Shown piece by piece: positions 36,921 to 47,900 of a stretch of DNA of 64,000 nt. Below the pieces are notes generated by a model. That model saw nothing but the letters and a program-made list of their open reading frames with translations. It ran no database searches and had not been told where the DNA came from. The position numbers and the translations under genes are program-made. Numbering within the stretch: the first letter of the stretch is position 1; the number at the start of each line of letters is the position of its first letter. The stretch is from Plantago elongata (Eukaryota; Streptophyta; Magnoliopsida; Lamiales; Plantaginaceae), in the NCBI GenBank assembly GCA_036897095.1, contig JAYMSP010000033.1:47587-111586 (forward strand), in the 5' to 3' direction.

Positions 36921-39030
36921 CACTAGTCATGCAGGAGGGGCTGGTGTGTTACATTTTCCCAGTATCTGATAGTCTTAGAGAATTTGTTTGTAAGGTGATT
37001 AAACATTTGTTTTATACCGTGACTAGTAAAGGACACTACTAGGATAGACCTGTTCCATTTTGCTCATCTAGTTTGGCCTTAGGGAAGGGGAAATATATAA
37101 AATCTATTTTGGGCCCATGCTAATATCTTCATATAAATATTTTGGGGTGAGCAAAATATCACCAATTGAACATCTGGATTAGGCGGCAATACTTAACATG
37201 AAAACGGAAATGATCCAGGTTCGAGTGGCAGCAAACTCCAACCTCAAACCCTTGTTGAGGTATTTTAAATTACCTCCCCCATTTCATTTGTCTGTATTTT
37301 ATTCATGGTACTGCAATCAATTTTTGGTACTCTTTTGGTTTGATAATTTATGAACATCTGGATTCGGTTGAAGCGATCAATCAATTTGAAGGTTTATAAC
37401 TAAGCTGTCTAAATGCAACCGTACTAATCACAAACTAGAAATCCAATGTTGTTGCTCAGTTTTGTTCTTTTAATTACCCCTGGTAGGCTGGAAGTAGTTT
37501 ATGTTGTTGCTCTAAATTAAGATGTCAGGTGGTATACTTGCAACTTCAGCCAACTACTACAATTTGGGGGAAGGGACGTTGGTCATGTTTCTTGGAACCT
37601 GAATGAACAACATTCAGCAACATGGATGTCATTCTGTTTGCAATTCGTTTAACAATTAGCAGCTGGGTATTCTAATAATTTGATACCGACTTTCTACTTC
37701 TATGTAGCTGATCAATTAGGTGCTGAGTGGTATCCAATTTGGATGTTGTTAATTGTGTTTGGAGTTGAGTTGGAATGGGAATCATTTGAATGTTTCTACT
37801 TAGCATTTGCCTGAATAGGCAACTGTTCATCTAATCAAATCACATACTCAAACTCAAATCATACACTCTATGTTTGCTAATTAATGGACTAGTGCAGAAG
37901 AAATGAACAAGTGCAAAAAAAATTAAGTGCAGAGGAAATCAACACCTTCATCGAGCTAATATAACTGAGACGCATAGCCCATTCTCAGCCCGCTATTCAT
38001 CCTCGCTAATGTTCAATTTGAATCGATTGGTCCGATTAAGTTGTAGCCGCATCGGGAGGGGGTAATGATTTAAGGCGACCGATTGGTCCCAAATTGAGCC
38101 AGAAGTCGATTGAGTCGTTTTTCGGTGGGCGATTTGTAGTGGGTACGGCCTAATTCCGGTGGCGGTATGGCAGCGTCTGGAGTGGAAGCAGTGATGTAGC
38201 CGACTGATTTGGTGAGGGAGGGGGGCGGTGGCGGAAACCGACTGATTTGGTGAGGAAGGGGAGGCGGTGGTGGTGAGGGAGGGGGAGGCGATATTCGACT
38301 GATTCGGTGACTGCTTTGGAGAAGAGAGTCTCACAGAGGAAGAAACAAACGATGGTGATGGAGAAGAAGAAATGAATGGTTGATCTGAAAGAAACAAACA
38401 CAGACAAGATAAGAACTGTGGAGAAACTTTCGGTGGTGATGGAGACGCACTGAACAAGAAAAGAACGGTGGAGAAGAAATTAGCACACTGAAGAAGAAAG
38501 GAGAAGAAATGAACGGTGGACAGACAAAGGCGTGTGAAGACAAATTTAATCTTCCCCGAAAAAATTGATGGATATTGTGTATTGTGATGAGGAAATTATG
38601 GCAACAGCTCGATGTATAATCTTACTATTGTGATAAGGAATGTCGTTCAGCATTTACGTACTCGCCTATATATAATTGAATTGAATTCCTATTTATGTCT
38701 AATAATCTTACTAAATCTGATTAAATGGTTTATCAACTATTAACAATCACTAAAAACAGCAATCTGGATTTTCTACGTAGTTTTACTGCAGTTATTCCAA
38801 TCTGGCTGTCATTAATGTTCGATCTACCCATGAGTCAAGAAAAACAGAACTGGTTGTTGAGACATGAGAGGTAAGTGCTGATTGTTAACTTTGTATCAGG
38901 TCTGTGAATTGTGATCAAATTGTTTAGTTCTACTAACTTTATCCTTGTTTACTCTCATTCTCCAAGCTCCTCCATCCATCAAACCATTCAAGCACAGAAA
39001 AACAAATCTACCATTTCAATCTGATCAATA
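36921..39030. other. Intergenic region between PIG-O and MFL1
   Basis: No gene is supported. A C/T-rich block at about 38150-38560 (as read on the minus strand) keeps three overlapping frames open, but they look like low-complexity DNA. It includes a TCACCAAATCAGTCGG word in two close copies. A B-box-like GGTTCGAGTGG at 37219 may mark a SINE fragment. The final 90 bases should hold the MFL1 leader. Confidence 0.4.
37719..37815 (+). repeat. MITE-like sequence, related to 40980-41143
   Basis: CTGAGTGGTATCCAATTTGG begins a stretch of about 95 bp that resembles the start of the copy at 40986, sharing blocks such as AATTGTGTTTG and GAATGGGA/AAATGGGAG. Ends are unclear. Confidence 0.4.
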
Positions 39031-40269
39031 ATGGAGATTGAAACTTATTCACCTTCCAAATCTCTCACCTTCCTCTCCCCAAATCTACACTCTTCCCCAC
39101 ACACCATAACTGAGTTCAATGCCATCTTCAACCACCTCAACACCTTTATCTCCACTCCCAATTCCTTAAACCCTAATCCCAAATTCCCCAAAAGCCGTAG
39201 CCCATCACTCAAATTCTCATCCACCACCATTTCCCTCGAGAATCAGACCTGTAATCATGGAAAACCCACATCCCAGAATTGGATAAAACCTGCCGCAAAA
39301 GGCTCACCGGCTGTCCATGCTCTGTTCAAGAATCTCTCTGTTCTCGAACGGGCAGTGATTGGTGCTGCTGCTGGTGGAATTGCCGGTGCATTCACTTATG
39401 TCTGCCTTCATCCTCTTGACACGATCAAGACCAAGCTCCAGACGAAAGGGGCTTCCGAGATTTACAGTGGTGCATTTGATGCTATCGCCAAAACCTTCCA
39501 GGAAAAGGGGATTCTTGGATTCTACAGCGGAGTTTCTGCGGTAATTGTTGGTTCAACTTTCTCCTCTGCTGTGTATTTTGGTACTTGTGAATTTGGGAAA
39601 TCTGTTTTGTCGAAAATTGGGAACTTTCCGCCTGTGCTGATTCCACCTACTGCTGGTGCCATGGGGAACATTGTTTCATCTGCGATTATGGTACCGAAAG
39701 AATTGATCACGCAGAGGATGCAAGCGGGTGCTAAGGGAAGGTCTTGGCAGGTTTTGATGAGGATTTTGGAGAAAGATGGATTTTTGGGTCTGTATGCTGG
39801 TTATAGTGCTACATTGCTTAGGAACTTGCCAGCTGGTGTTTTGAGCTATTCGTCTTTTGAGTATCTGAAAGCTGCTGTCTTGAGGGAGACAGAAAAGGCT
39901 AAGTTGGAGCCTTTTCAGAGTGTTTGTTGTGGTGCATTGGCTGGGGCGATTTCAGCATCTTTGACTACCCCGCTGGATGTGGTTAAAACTAGATTGATGA
40001 CTCAGGTCCCTAGTGAGGTTGTGAATAAGGTTTCTGCAGCGATGTATACTGGGGTATCATCCACTGTTAAGCAGATACTGAAAGAAGAGGGGTGGGTTGG
40101 GTTTACTCGTGGGATGGGGCCTCGGGTTTTCTATAGCGCGTGTTTTTCAGCTATAGGTTACTTTGCATTTGAGACAGCAAGGCTTACAATTTTGGAGCAG
40201 TACTTGAAGCAAAAAGAGCTCGAGGGTATGGCGGCTCAGTCTGCTGCACCACTTGAGCAAAGTCGATGA
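39031..40269 (+). CDS. MFL1: Mitoferrin-like 1, plastid iron carrier
   Basis: Mitochondrial-carrier-family protein of the chloroplast envelope. In Arabidopsis MFL1 (At5g42130) is linked to iron supply of plastids. Intronless, 412 residues, the same length as I recall for the Arabidopsis protein. Residues 1 to about 90 are Ser/Pro-rich and acid-poor, like a plastid transit peptide. Three carrier repeats follow, with signature PLDTIK (128-133), PKELIT (222-227, last residue not basic) and PLDVVK (314-319). Long blocks such as GFYSGVSAVIVGSTFSSAVY match the family. The C-terminal tail is hydrophilic. The start is the first ATG of the open frame. PAA1, another plastid metal transporter gene, lies next on the same strand. 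Confidence 0.95.
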   Translation: MEIETYSPSKSLTFLSPNLHSSPHTITEFNAIFNHLNTFISTPNSLNPNPKFPKSRSPSLKFSSTTISLENQTCNHGKPTSQNWIKPAAKGSPAVHALFKNLSVLERAVIGAAAGGIAGAFTYVCLHPLDTIKTKLQTKGASEIYSGAFDAIAKTFQEKGILGFYSGVSAVIVGSTFSSAVYFGTCEFGKSVLSKIGNFPPVLIPPTAGAMGNIVSSAIMVPKELITQRMQAGAKGRSWQVLMRILEKDGFLGLYAGYSATLLRNLPAGVLSYSSFEYLKAAVLRETEKAKLEPFQSVCCGALAGAISASLTTPLDVVKTRLMTQVPSEVVNKVSAAMYTGVSSTVKQILKEEGWVGFTRGMGPRVFYSACFSAIGYFAFETARLTILEQYLKQKELEGMAAQSAAPLEQSR

Positions 40270-40607
40270 AAGGGGTTAAGGTACCTGGTTGATATTTCAA
40301 GATACAAAGATGTTGATGCAGCTCCAGTCACGACCGTGGATGAAAATCTGGCTGCAGTAAATGACAGTGCATCTGTCTGTCTTTTTTGTTCAAGCATTGA
40401 TACTGCAGTCATTATGAGTTTAACTTGCGGCTGTTTGTATTTCATAGGATGAAAGGTCTCATTTGCTTACAAAACTGGCCTTGTTGTGGCTTTATGCTGG
40501 TCTATTTTCTGCTTTAGACAAGGAAAAGTTATTTCCTTCTATTGATCCATACATCAATTTTTTTGAAGCAATCTTATGTTGTTGTTAGCAAGCACATGCT
40601 GTATGGG

Positions 40608-40667
40608 ACTGATTGGTACGGCCAATTCAAATTGGCCGTTGCCAATTCAAATCGGGTACCAATCAGT
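40608..40667. repeat. 60-bp palindromic hairpin
   Basis: A perfect 12-bp inverted repeat, ACTGATTGGTAC at 40608 and GTACCAATCAGT at 40656, encloses a second near-palindrome CGGCCAATT-CA-AATTGGCCG at 40619-40638. GCCAATTCAAA also occurs twice directly. It may be a tiny MITE remnant. It lies 340 nt beyond the MFL1 stop. Confidence 0.85.
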
Positions 40668-40979
40668 TTAAAACTCTCAGTTAGTGATCTTTGTTGGAAA
40701 AGAAACCTTCTGATAGTAGCTTTTTTGTTTAGTTTACAAATGTCCTCTAAGTGGAAACATGTATGCTACTGGAGTACTGTTTCTCTGTAAGCAAAGAGGA
40801 AATCATGAAGAAAGCAAATTTGCTAATTGCTAAACCACTGTTCTTGAGGTCACAATCATTATAAATTGCCTATTTGAGAATCAAGGTCTCTTGTTTGTCT
40901 TAGCTCTACCGTAGAACTTCATTTTCTGATAGTATGATGGAAATGCACTGGAGTCCGATGCAGAGGAAGTATAACTTAC

Positions 40980-41143
40980 TACTACTGATTGGTATATAAT
41001 TTGAATGGACATTTGAATGGATTTTGGTAAAATTGTGTTTGAAATGAAATTAAAATGGGAGTATTTGAAGTGTATTTTAGGTCAAATCAATATTCATCAA
41101 GTCAAATTGACTGATTTTAATATGCCAAACGGTCCCTAAATCT
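40980..41143. mobile_element. MITE-like element
   Basis: Begins near GATTGGTATAT (40988) and ends ATATGCCAAAC (about 41130), giving short inverted ends GATTGGTATAT and GTTTGGCATAT. The interior is AT-rich. It shares its left half with 37719-37815 and its left end with the hairpin at 40608. Confidence 0.45.
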
Positions 41144-41613
41144 TGATGCAGGAATAGTATAAATTTCTTCCATATCTGTTGCATTGATTTGCTGTATGAT
41201 AACTAAACTATCTAATCAGTCTTCTTGGATGAAGAATCTCTGAAGTCTCAACTATCACTCTTCACCTACCACAGTGGATTGACATTTCAATGATACTAAA
41301 AACAATTATTCAACGCACAAAGTTCCATGATCTACCGTGTACTAGTGCAACATGTTACACATGTTGATTTAACAATAGTGTTCCTTCCTTTCATTTCCAC
41401 CTTGTAAGTGAGACATTTGAAATATTAAGTGGTAAAATCCATAAAAATGTACTCAATGAAAAAAAAAAAAAGAATCTTAATTCGAATTAATTATTAATTT
41501 GAAAAAGAGAAAACGTGCCTCTTTCCGAGAGAAGAAGATATGGACCACGTGCTCCCACCGACAATATGATTAAATATTGAGACCAAAATGTAATAAAATA
41601 CTACTAATAATAT

Positions 41614-41792
41614 ATACTCAACAAATGATCTTTTACTTTTCACATTAATTTTAATGTGTAGTATAAAATATTTGAGGACAAATGCACATATAATATAAAT
41701 GAGTTACAAATATTTATTAAAATAAAAAATGAGATATTTATATTGATATGTATATAAAATGATTGTGGTACATTTGTTTCGGGAGGAGGTAA
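41614..41792. mobile_element. Stowaway-like MITE
   Basis: The left end reads TACTCAACAAATGAT and the right end, in reverse complement, TACCTCCTCCCGAAACAAATG. The interior is almost entirely AT-rich. The match of the ends is imperfect. Confidence 0.4.
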
Positions 41793-41971
41793 TAGTATTA
41801 TATCTTCATCTACCAGTGAAATGAAACACGGCGTGTCATTAACTTCCCACCTAACAAACGATTTTAATTCTCAGCTTCCCAATCCAAAAAATCTACAGTA
41901 GCAGCTCAAAATAGCATAAACACGTAGAGAGAGAAACGAGAGGGTGTTAATCGGAGAAGAAGAAAACGGAA

Positions 41972-44900
41972 ATGGAGTCAACATTGCTCTCACTCAGCAC
42001 TACCAGAACAAACTCGACTATGTCGATTATGTCCCTAGCCAAGTCTCTCAATTCCAAATCAGTTCCTCTCATAGCTCACCTCAATCGCACCGCTCGTTCC
42101 AACCAACTCGCTCGCCTCCAGCTCAACTATTGCATCCAGTTCGCTAGGTTCGGCCGTGGAACTCGATCGGTGGATTTCAATCGGAGTCGATTGCTGTTTG
42201 CTGCTAACTATTCGGTTTCTACCGGAGGCGGAGGGTTTGGCGGGAATGTCGGTGGTGGAGGTGGAGATGGCGGTGGTGATGGCGGTGCGGATAAGAAGCC
42301 GAGTGCTGTGGCGGCTGGAGCGGCGGATACGGCTCCGTTGGGTTCGGATGTTATTATACTTGACGTTGGTGTAAGTAGTGAATGGGAGTGGATTTAGGAG
42401 ATATTGTGTTTGTGATTTTGTTTGAGTTGTTGATTTTTTGAGTGATTTGCAGGGGATGACTTGTGGCGGATGTGCGGCGAGTGTGAAGAGGATTTTGGAG
42501 AGTCAAGTATGTGCTTCTATTGAATTGCAAAAGATCTCTTGTTTTGATTTGTTAGATTATGTGTTGTTGTTGATTGAGGACTTCATTTTATCGGCTTGAA
42601 CTTATAGAAAACCGAAGCAGTATTTGATGTAAATGATGCCGGATGTCTAAAAGGGGGAAAGTAGAAAATATTATTACTACTTAGTAGGAAAAACTCAGGT
42701 GTGAAGAAGAAATGGTTTCTGGAACACATTTGATTGTTTGGCGTTTGAGCCAGTCTATGATTTAACGAGTGGTGGCTGTGGAATTTCCAATCAGGTTATA
42801 CATGAGTTTCGATAATACATACGTATGGAGAGGAGAAGCTTTTATTGTTCTTGGTGGAGGCTAGTAATGGTGTGTTTCTTTCAAACATTATAAGAACAAA
42901 CAATACATTTATTAGACTGAAAACTTGCATAAAGGAATCTCAAATCATATTTTAAAATTTATATATCTGTGTATATACATATGTATAGGAGTCCTAAACT
43001 TATGAAACGTGGAGTTGGTTTATAGGAGACAAACCATAGACAGTATTTGATTTGTCAATTATAGTTGATGACATTCTTGTTGCAACTTGCACTCTTATCA
43101 CATTTCCATGCATTCTCTGCAGCCTCTGGTTTCTTCAGCGAATGTGAATCTCACGACTGAGACAGCAATTGTGTGGCCTGTGTCTGAAGCCAAGGTTACG
43201 CCCAACTGGCGGAAGGATATAGGAGAGGCCCTCGCAAAGCATTTGACCACTTGTGGGTTCACATCAAATCTCAGAGGTTAGATATTTTGCTGCATTGTGT
43301 GGATGGTTCTGGTCATTCTACTATGCTACTTATGATTGTGCAACTACTGCTAAGTGTGGCTTTGATCAGAACTTTATATCTGAGCTATCTGCTAGTTAAA
43401 AAAAACTAATATCAAGAAATTTTCTCTTCTTTACTTTATCTTCATGGCTTTTTTCTACTAAGGTCGACTTGTGCATCTTCATGGTTGGGTGTCGCTAATA
43501 TTTGGTCTTTAAGCTGAAGTGTAATACTAGTAATGTAAGAACATTCTAAAGTAAGCCCATTCTCTCTACCACATTCTACTTCAATGAATATCCTTGCCCT
43601 TTAAAAACTCCTTCATCGGTGATGGTTCAGCATTACAAGAATCCTTGCGTACTCTGGTATCCTCAGTGTTCTAGACTTCGAGTTAATCCTAAGAAGCGCA
43701 ATTAGTTGCGAATAAATCTGAGATTGTCATCTATTACAGTCTTTGGTTGGTTAGGGGACATTGGGGAATAGATTTTACATATTGTAGGTACTAGATTTTT
43801 AATTCATGCGGATTCAGTCAAGTTGGAAATAATAAAGTTCTGCGGAACCTGAAATTGTGTTTGTATATTCTGTGTAATTGCCATCTCTGAGTAGCAGCGC
43901 TAGGAAAACAATGGTCATGATACTTTTGAGTAAAGGGTTCTTATGTCTGCTAAAATAATAATGGAAACAATGTTACAACTTCTATTGCTAGCTCACGGGG
44001 ACTGATAGAGTGGGAACACAATATACATGTGGAAATTCATTTAATTTATGCATAACTTCATGGAACCTGGCAGATGAAGAAGCTATCATTGAGGATACTC
44101 AGTCGTAAAGATGCATTGGATTCTTGTTACAACCATTCTCCCTCATGGTATGTCCCTGCATCTTTCCATCCAATTCACCCCTCTTTTACAAACATAAAAG
44201 CTTCAATCCAAGATAATATTTATCAACTAAATGACTAATGCATAGCCTTTTTTATTCAATAGGTGCCTCTTGAGCTCTAAATGGTGGATTTATTGAGCAG
44301 TCGTTTCTATCACAATGAGCAAATTTCCACTTCCAGAATTGTTCCTGATCTGAACTCTATTCTCAGACAGGCACTAAGTATAGTTTTCAAACAAGAAATA
44401 AGCTAGAGCAACCATTAGTTTACTTAGTCGTTTTATAAACAACCTTCTCTAAATGAAGGCTCATCTTGTGCTATTGAACTGAAGTACTGAACGCAGAGTT
44501 AAGATTTGTATTCGGCTAATTGATGTACTCACCAATGTAACACTATTAATATATTGCTGGCAGTATGTTGTTATTCAGAGATGCCTTGCTTTCTAATTTT
44601 TCAGGACCGTAGGGACCTTTTTGTTTTGCTCCTTGAAGTTTAAGTGTGTGGATAACATCATTTAATATGAACAATTCAAATGAAATCATGTCAGGTTTTT
44701 TTTATTTCTTATCTCATAGTGCAAAGAATAATCGACTTGTGAAACTATGGTTAGTTGTTCCTTGAATTTTTTGTTTATTTCTAACAAATTGATTTTGTAC
44801 CTCGTGCCATGTACTGAAGGCATTTAAAAAACTATGGTTGTTTGTTCCTTGAACATTCTGCATGTGTTGCAGACATCATGAATTACTATCTTAGCCTCTT

Positions 44901-47900
44901 AGTTATCCCCCTATTATATGTTGATGCTGTTTAAAACCTTATATCATGACGATTGCACAAATTTTAATTAAGAATTATCATGCTGACACATGGAAATATT
45001 GCAATACTGAAGATTGATGATTTTGTATTGCTATGAAATTCACTGATAGCTTCCTCGCCCAAGGTTTTTTCATGTAAAGTAGTTTTTTTCTGTCTTGATT
45101 GTGAATTTGTTCACAGCAATCAGCAATCGTTTTTTGCAGAACTCGGAAAGGTGGATTTCTACAAGAGATTTGAAAAGAAAATGAATGAGAAGCGTGCCAT
45201 GTTGAAAGAAAGTGGTAATTCTTGCTTGCTACTCAATTGTTTACTATGATAGGCATGCTCAAGATGTGATCCTTCTGGATATACACAAGATAATGGTGAT
45301 TAAAAAAAAAAGGAATCCTTTTTTTTTTAAAGTTAGTATTTTATTTTATGGGGTTATCAAATCAAGCGTACTAGCATTTGCGTTAGCAGATTGAAACATC
45401 ACTGCTTCTTGTGAGTTCAAATTACTATATGCTTGTTCAAAACCTGATCCAAATCACTCTGGGATCATATTTATGTCAATGTGTGGACAAATCGTGTAAC
45501 TTGCAGCACTTGCCTGTTAACAGGTCGTGGACTTGTTGTTTCTTGGGCGCTCTGTGCTGTGTGCATCATTGGCCACCTTGCTCATTTCTTTGGAGCCAAG
45601 GCTGCATGGATTCATGCCTTGCACTCTACAGGATTCCACATGTCCCTATCTCTTTTTACATTGCTTGGTCCAGGACGTCAGTTGATTGTAGATGGTATGA
45701 AAAGCCTTATAAGAGGGGCCCCAAATATGAATACATTAGTTGGTCTTGGGGCTATATCTTCCTTCGCTGTTAGCTCACTAGCTGCCTTCATACCAAAATT
45801 GGTAATTTGATCATTACATCATGATATTACTGCATCACCTACATTTTAAACAATGTGTTGTCGCGTGCATAATTTGTTAAAAGTAACGGCTAAAAATCTG
45901 ATGGCTACATTAGAATAGCTATGTAGTATATTGGTTTCAAAGTCTCAAAGCTCATGTTATTAAGTGAAATTATGATTCACAGGGATGGAAAACATTTTTT
46001 GAGGAGCCCGTTATGTTGATAGCTTTTGTATTGCTTGGGAGAAATCTTGAACAGCGAGCCAAACTAAAAGCAACCAGTGACATGACTGGCCTTCTCAATG
46101 TCTTGCCATCTAAAGCGCGTCTTCTTATTAGTGGCGATGAAAATTCAACTGTTGAAGTACCATCTAGCAGTCTATCTGTGGGAGATCAAATCATTGTACT
46201 TCCTGGTGTAAGCATTGCATGCCTATATTTTTGTAATTCCATTCAATGTCCCCGAGTTTCAAAAAGTTCACCTGATTCTATTATCACTATATTATATTGT
46301 TGTTATGAGACATCTTTCCGTATAATTTTGGTAAAGAAAATCATTGTCATCTGGTCTTCACCTAAATCTGTGCACGGCCTGTTAAGACTCGAAACACAAA
46401 CCCTGTATCATTCTTAAATAACACTATTACACATTCTTAAACACGCCCTGTATCATTCCCCGGTCACAAAAGTTTCACACTATTACACATTCTTCATTGT
46501 GCTTTTTAGGATCGCATTCCGGCTGATGGAGTTGTCAGAGCTGGCAGAAGCAGTGTTGATGAATCAAGTTTTACAGGGGAACCTCTACCTGTAACAAAAT
46601 TACCTGGGGTAACGGAACTGTCTTCATTTTCCATGTATTCATCTTTTCTGATAATCAATGAGGATTACATGTTTGCATCAAATAATGCTAGCATAAGAAA
46701 TGTTGGTCACTAGAGTTAGATGTGGGTATGTTTCTTTTGCTGGTTGGTCATACATGACAGCACAAATTTTGAAAGTCTGGTGTTTTTCCCCCTTTCCTAA
46801 TTATTTTTATTGTTGTGTTTATTGATATTTGGATCATAATTAGTATTTGTGTCTTTCCCTGTTCTGGACCTCTCAAGTTTAGACTCTTTCGATGATGTTC
46901 AAATCTGACACTGTATCTTTCCCGCCTATAGTTGGTAATAACATCTCAAATATTTCCGCCCTTCACTTAAGTTTCATTCCTGTAGGCTGATGTTGCAGCT
47001 GGAAGCATAAACTTAAATGGTACAATTACCATTGAGGTCCAGAGACCAGGTGGTGAGACTGCAATTGGGGACATTGTTCGATTGGTTGAAGAAGCGCAGA
47101 CTAGAGAAGCCCCTATACAGCAATTAGCTGATAAGGTCAAATACCTTTATAATGGAATGACGTGTATTTGAAACTAGATGCATGTTATATATCACTCCGA
47201 AGGGTATTAAGTTATGCATGCCTTCATGTTGGAAATCCATTCTGTGTACATAGATCTGCAATCAAAATAAAACGAATAATATAACCAATCATCCTTTTAC
47301 TTTGTTGGGACAAAAAAACATCACCTTCTAAAATTGTAAACTGCTGTGTATGTCTACTCCAGAGGTCAGCTTTTCAAGCACACTGATACTTCTTTCTTAG
47401 GTAGCTTGTTTGCCTGGCACTGAATTTGATGCAATTGGGCATAATTATTAACTTTCAGAATTTGAACACTGATCTTTGTAAAACTGGTGCTGGATAATTT
47501 AATTGTGGCAACCAAAATTGATAAATAATCAACTTAACGAGATTTTGTATGAGGCTAAACCTCCAAAATGGTTGTTACAATATGAAAACCACTTAACTCT
47601 TGATTACTCACTTCTCTATGAATTACTAGCCTCTCTATTCTGTGGTGCTGACAAATCTCTGGAGAAATTAATAAAGTATTTGTATTGTCTTCATCATGAT
47701 TTTGTCATTCGTTATCTTTATTTGCTATTTTCTGTATTTTTTACTTATCTAACTCTAGTATGGATAGAACACCTGTTCTGAGGAAGTAACATTGCTGCCT
47801 ATGAATTAGGTTGCTGGAAACTTTACTTACGGAGTGATGGCTGTCTCTGCCGCCACATTTATGTTCTGGAATGTTATTGGTTCCCAAATTCTTCCAGCTG

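Larger units (their letters stand above)
40270..41971. other. Intergenic region between MFL1 and PAA1
   Basis: Contains the MFL1 3' end, a hairpin, and two MITE-like elements listed separately. The last 130 bases before 41972 should be the PAA1 promoter and leader. No gene is seen. Confidence 0.5.

Noticed and set aside
37200-37260. Third SINE copy
   Set aside because: A B-box-like GGTTCGAGTGG is present, but no A box, tail or target duplication was found.
37993-38543. Overlapping open frames on the minus strand
   Set aside because: They are low-complexity Ser/Pro/His stretches in three frames at once, as expected from C/T-rich DNA.
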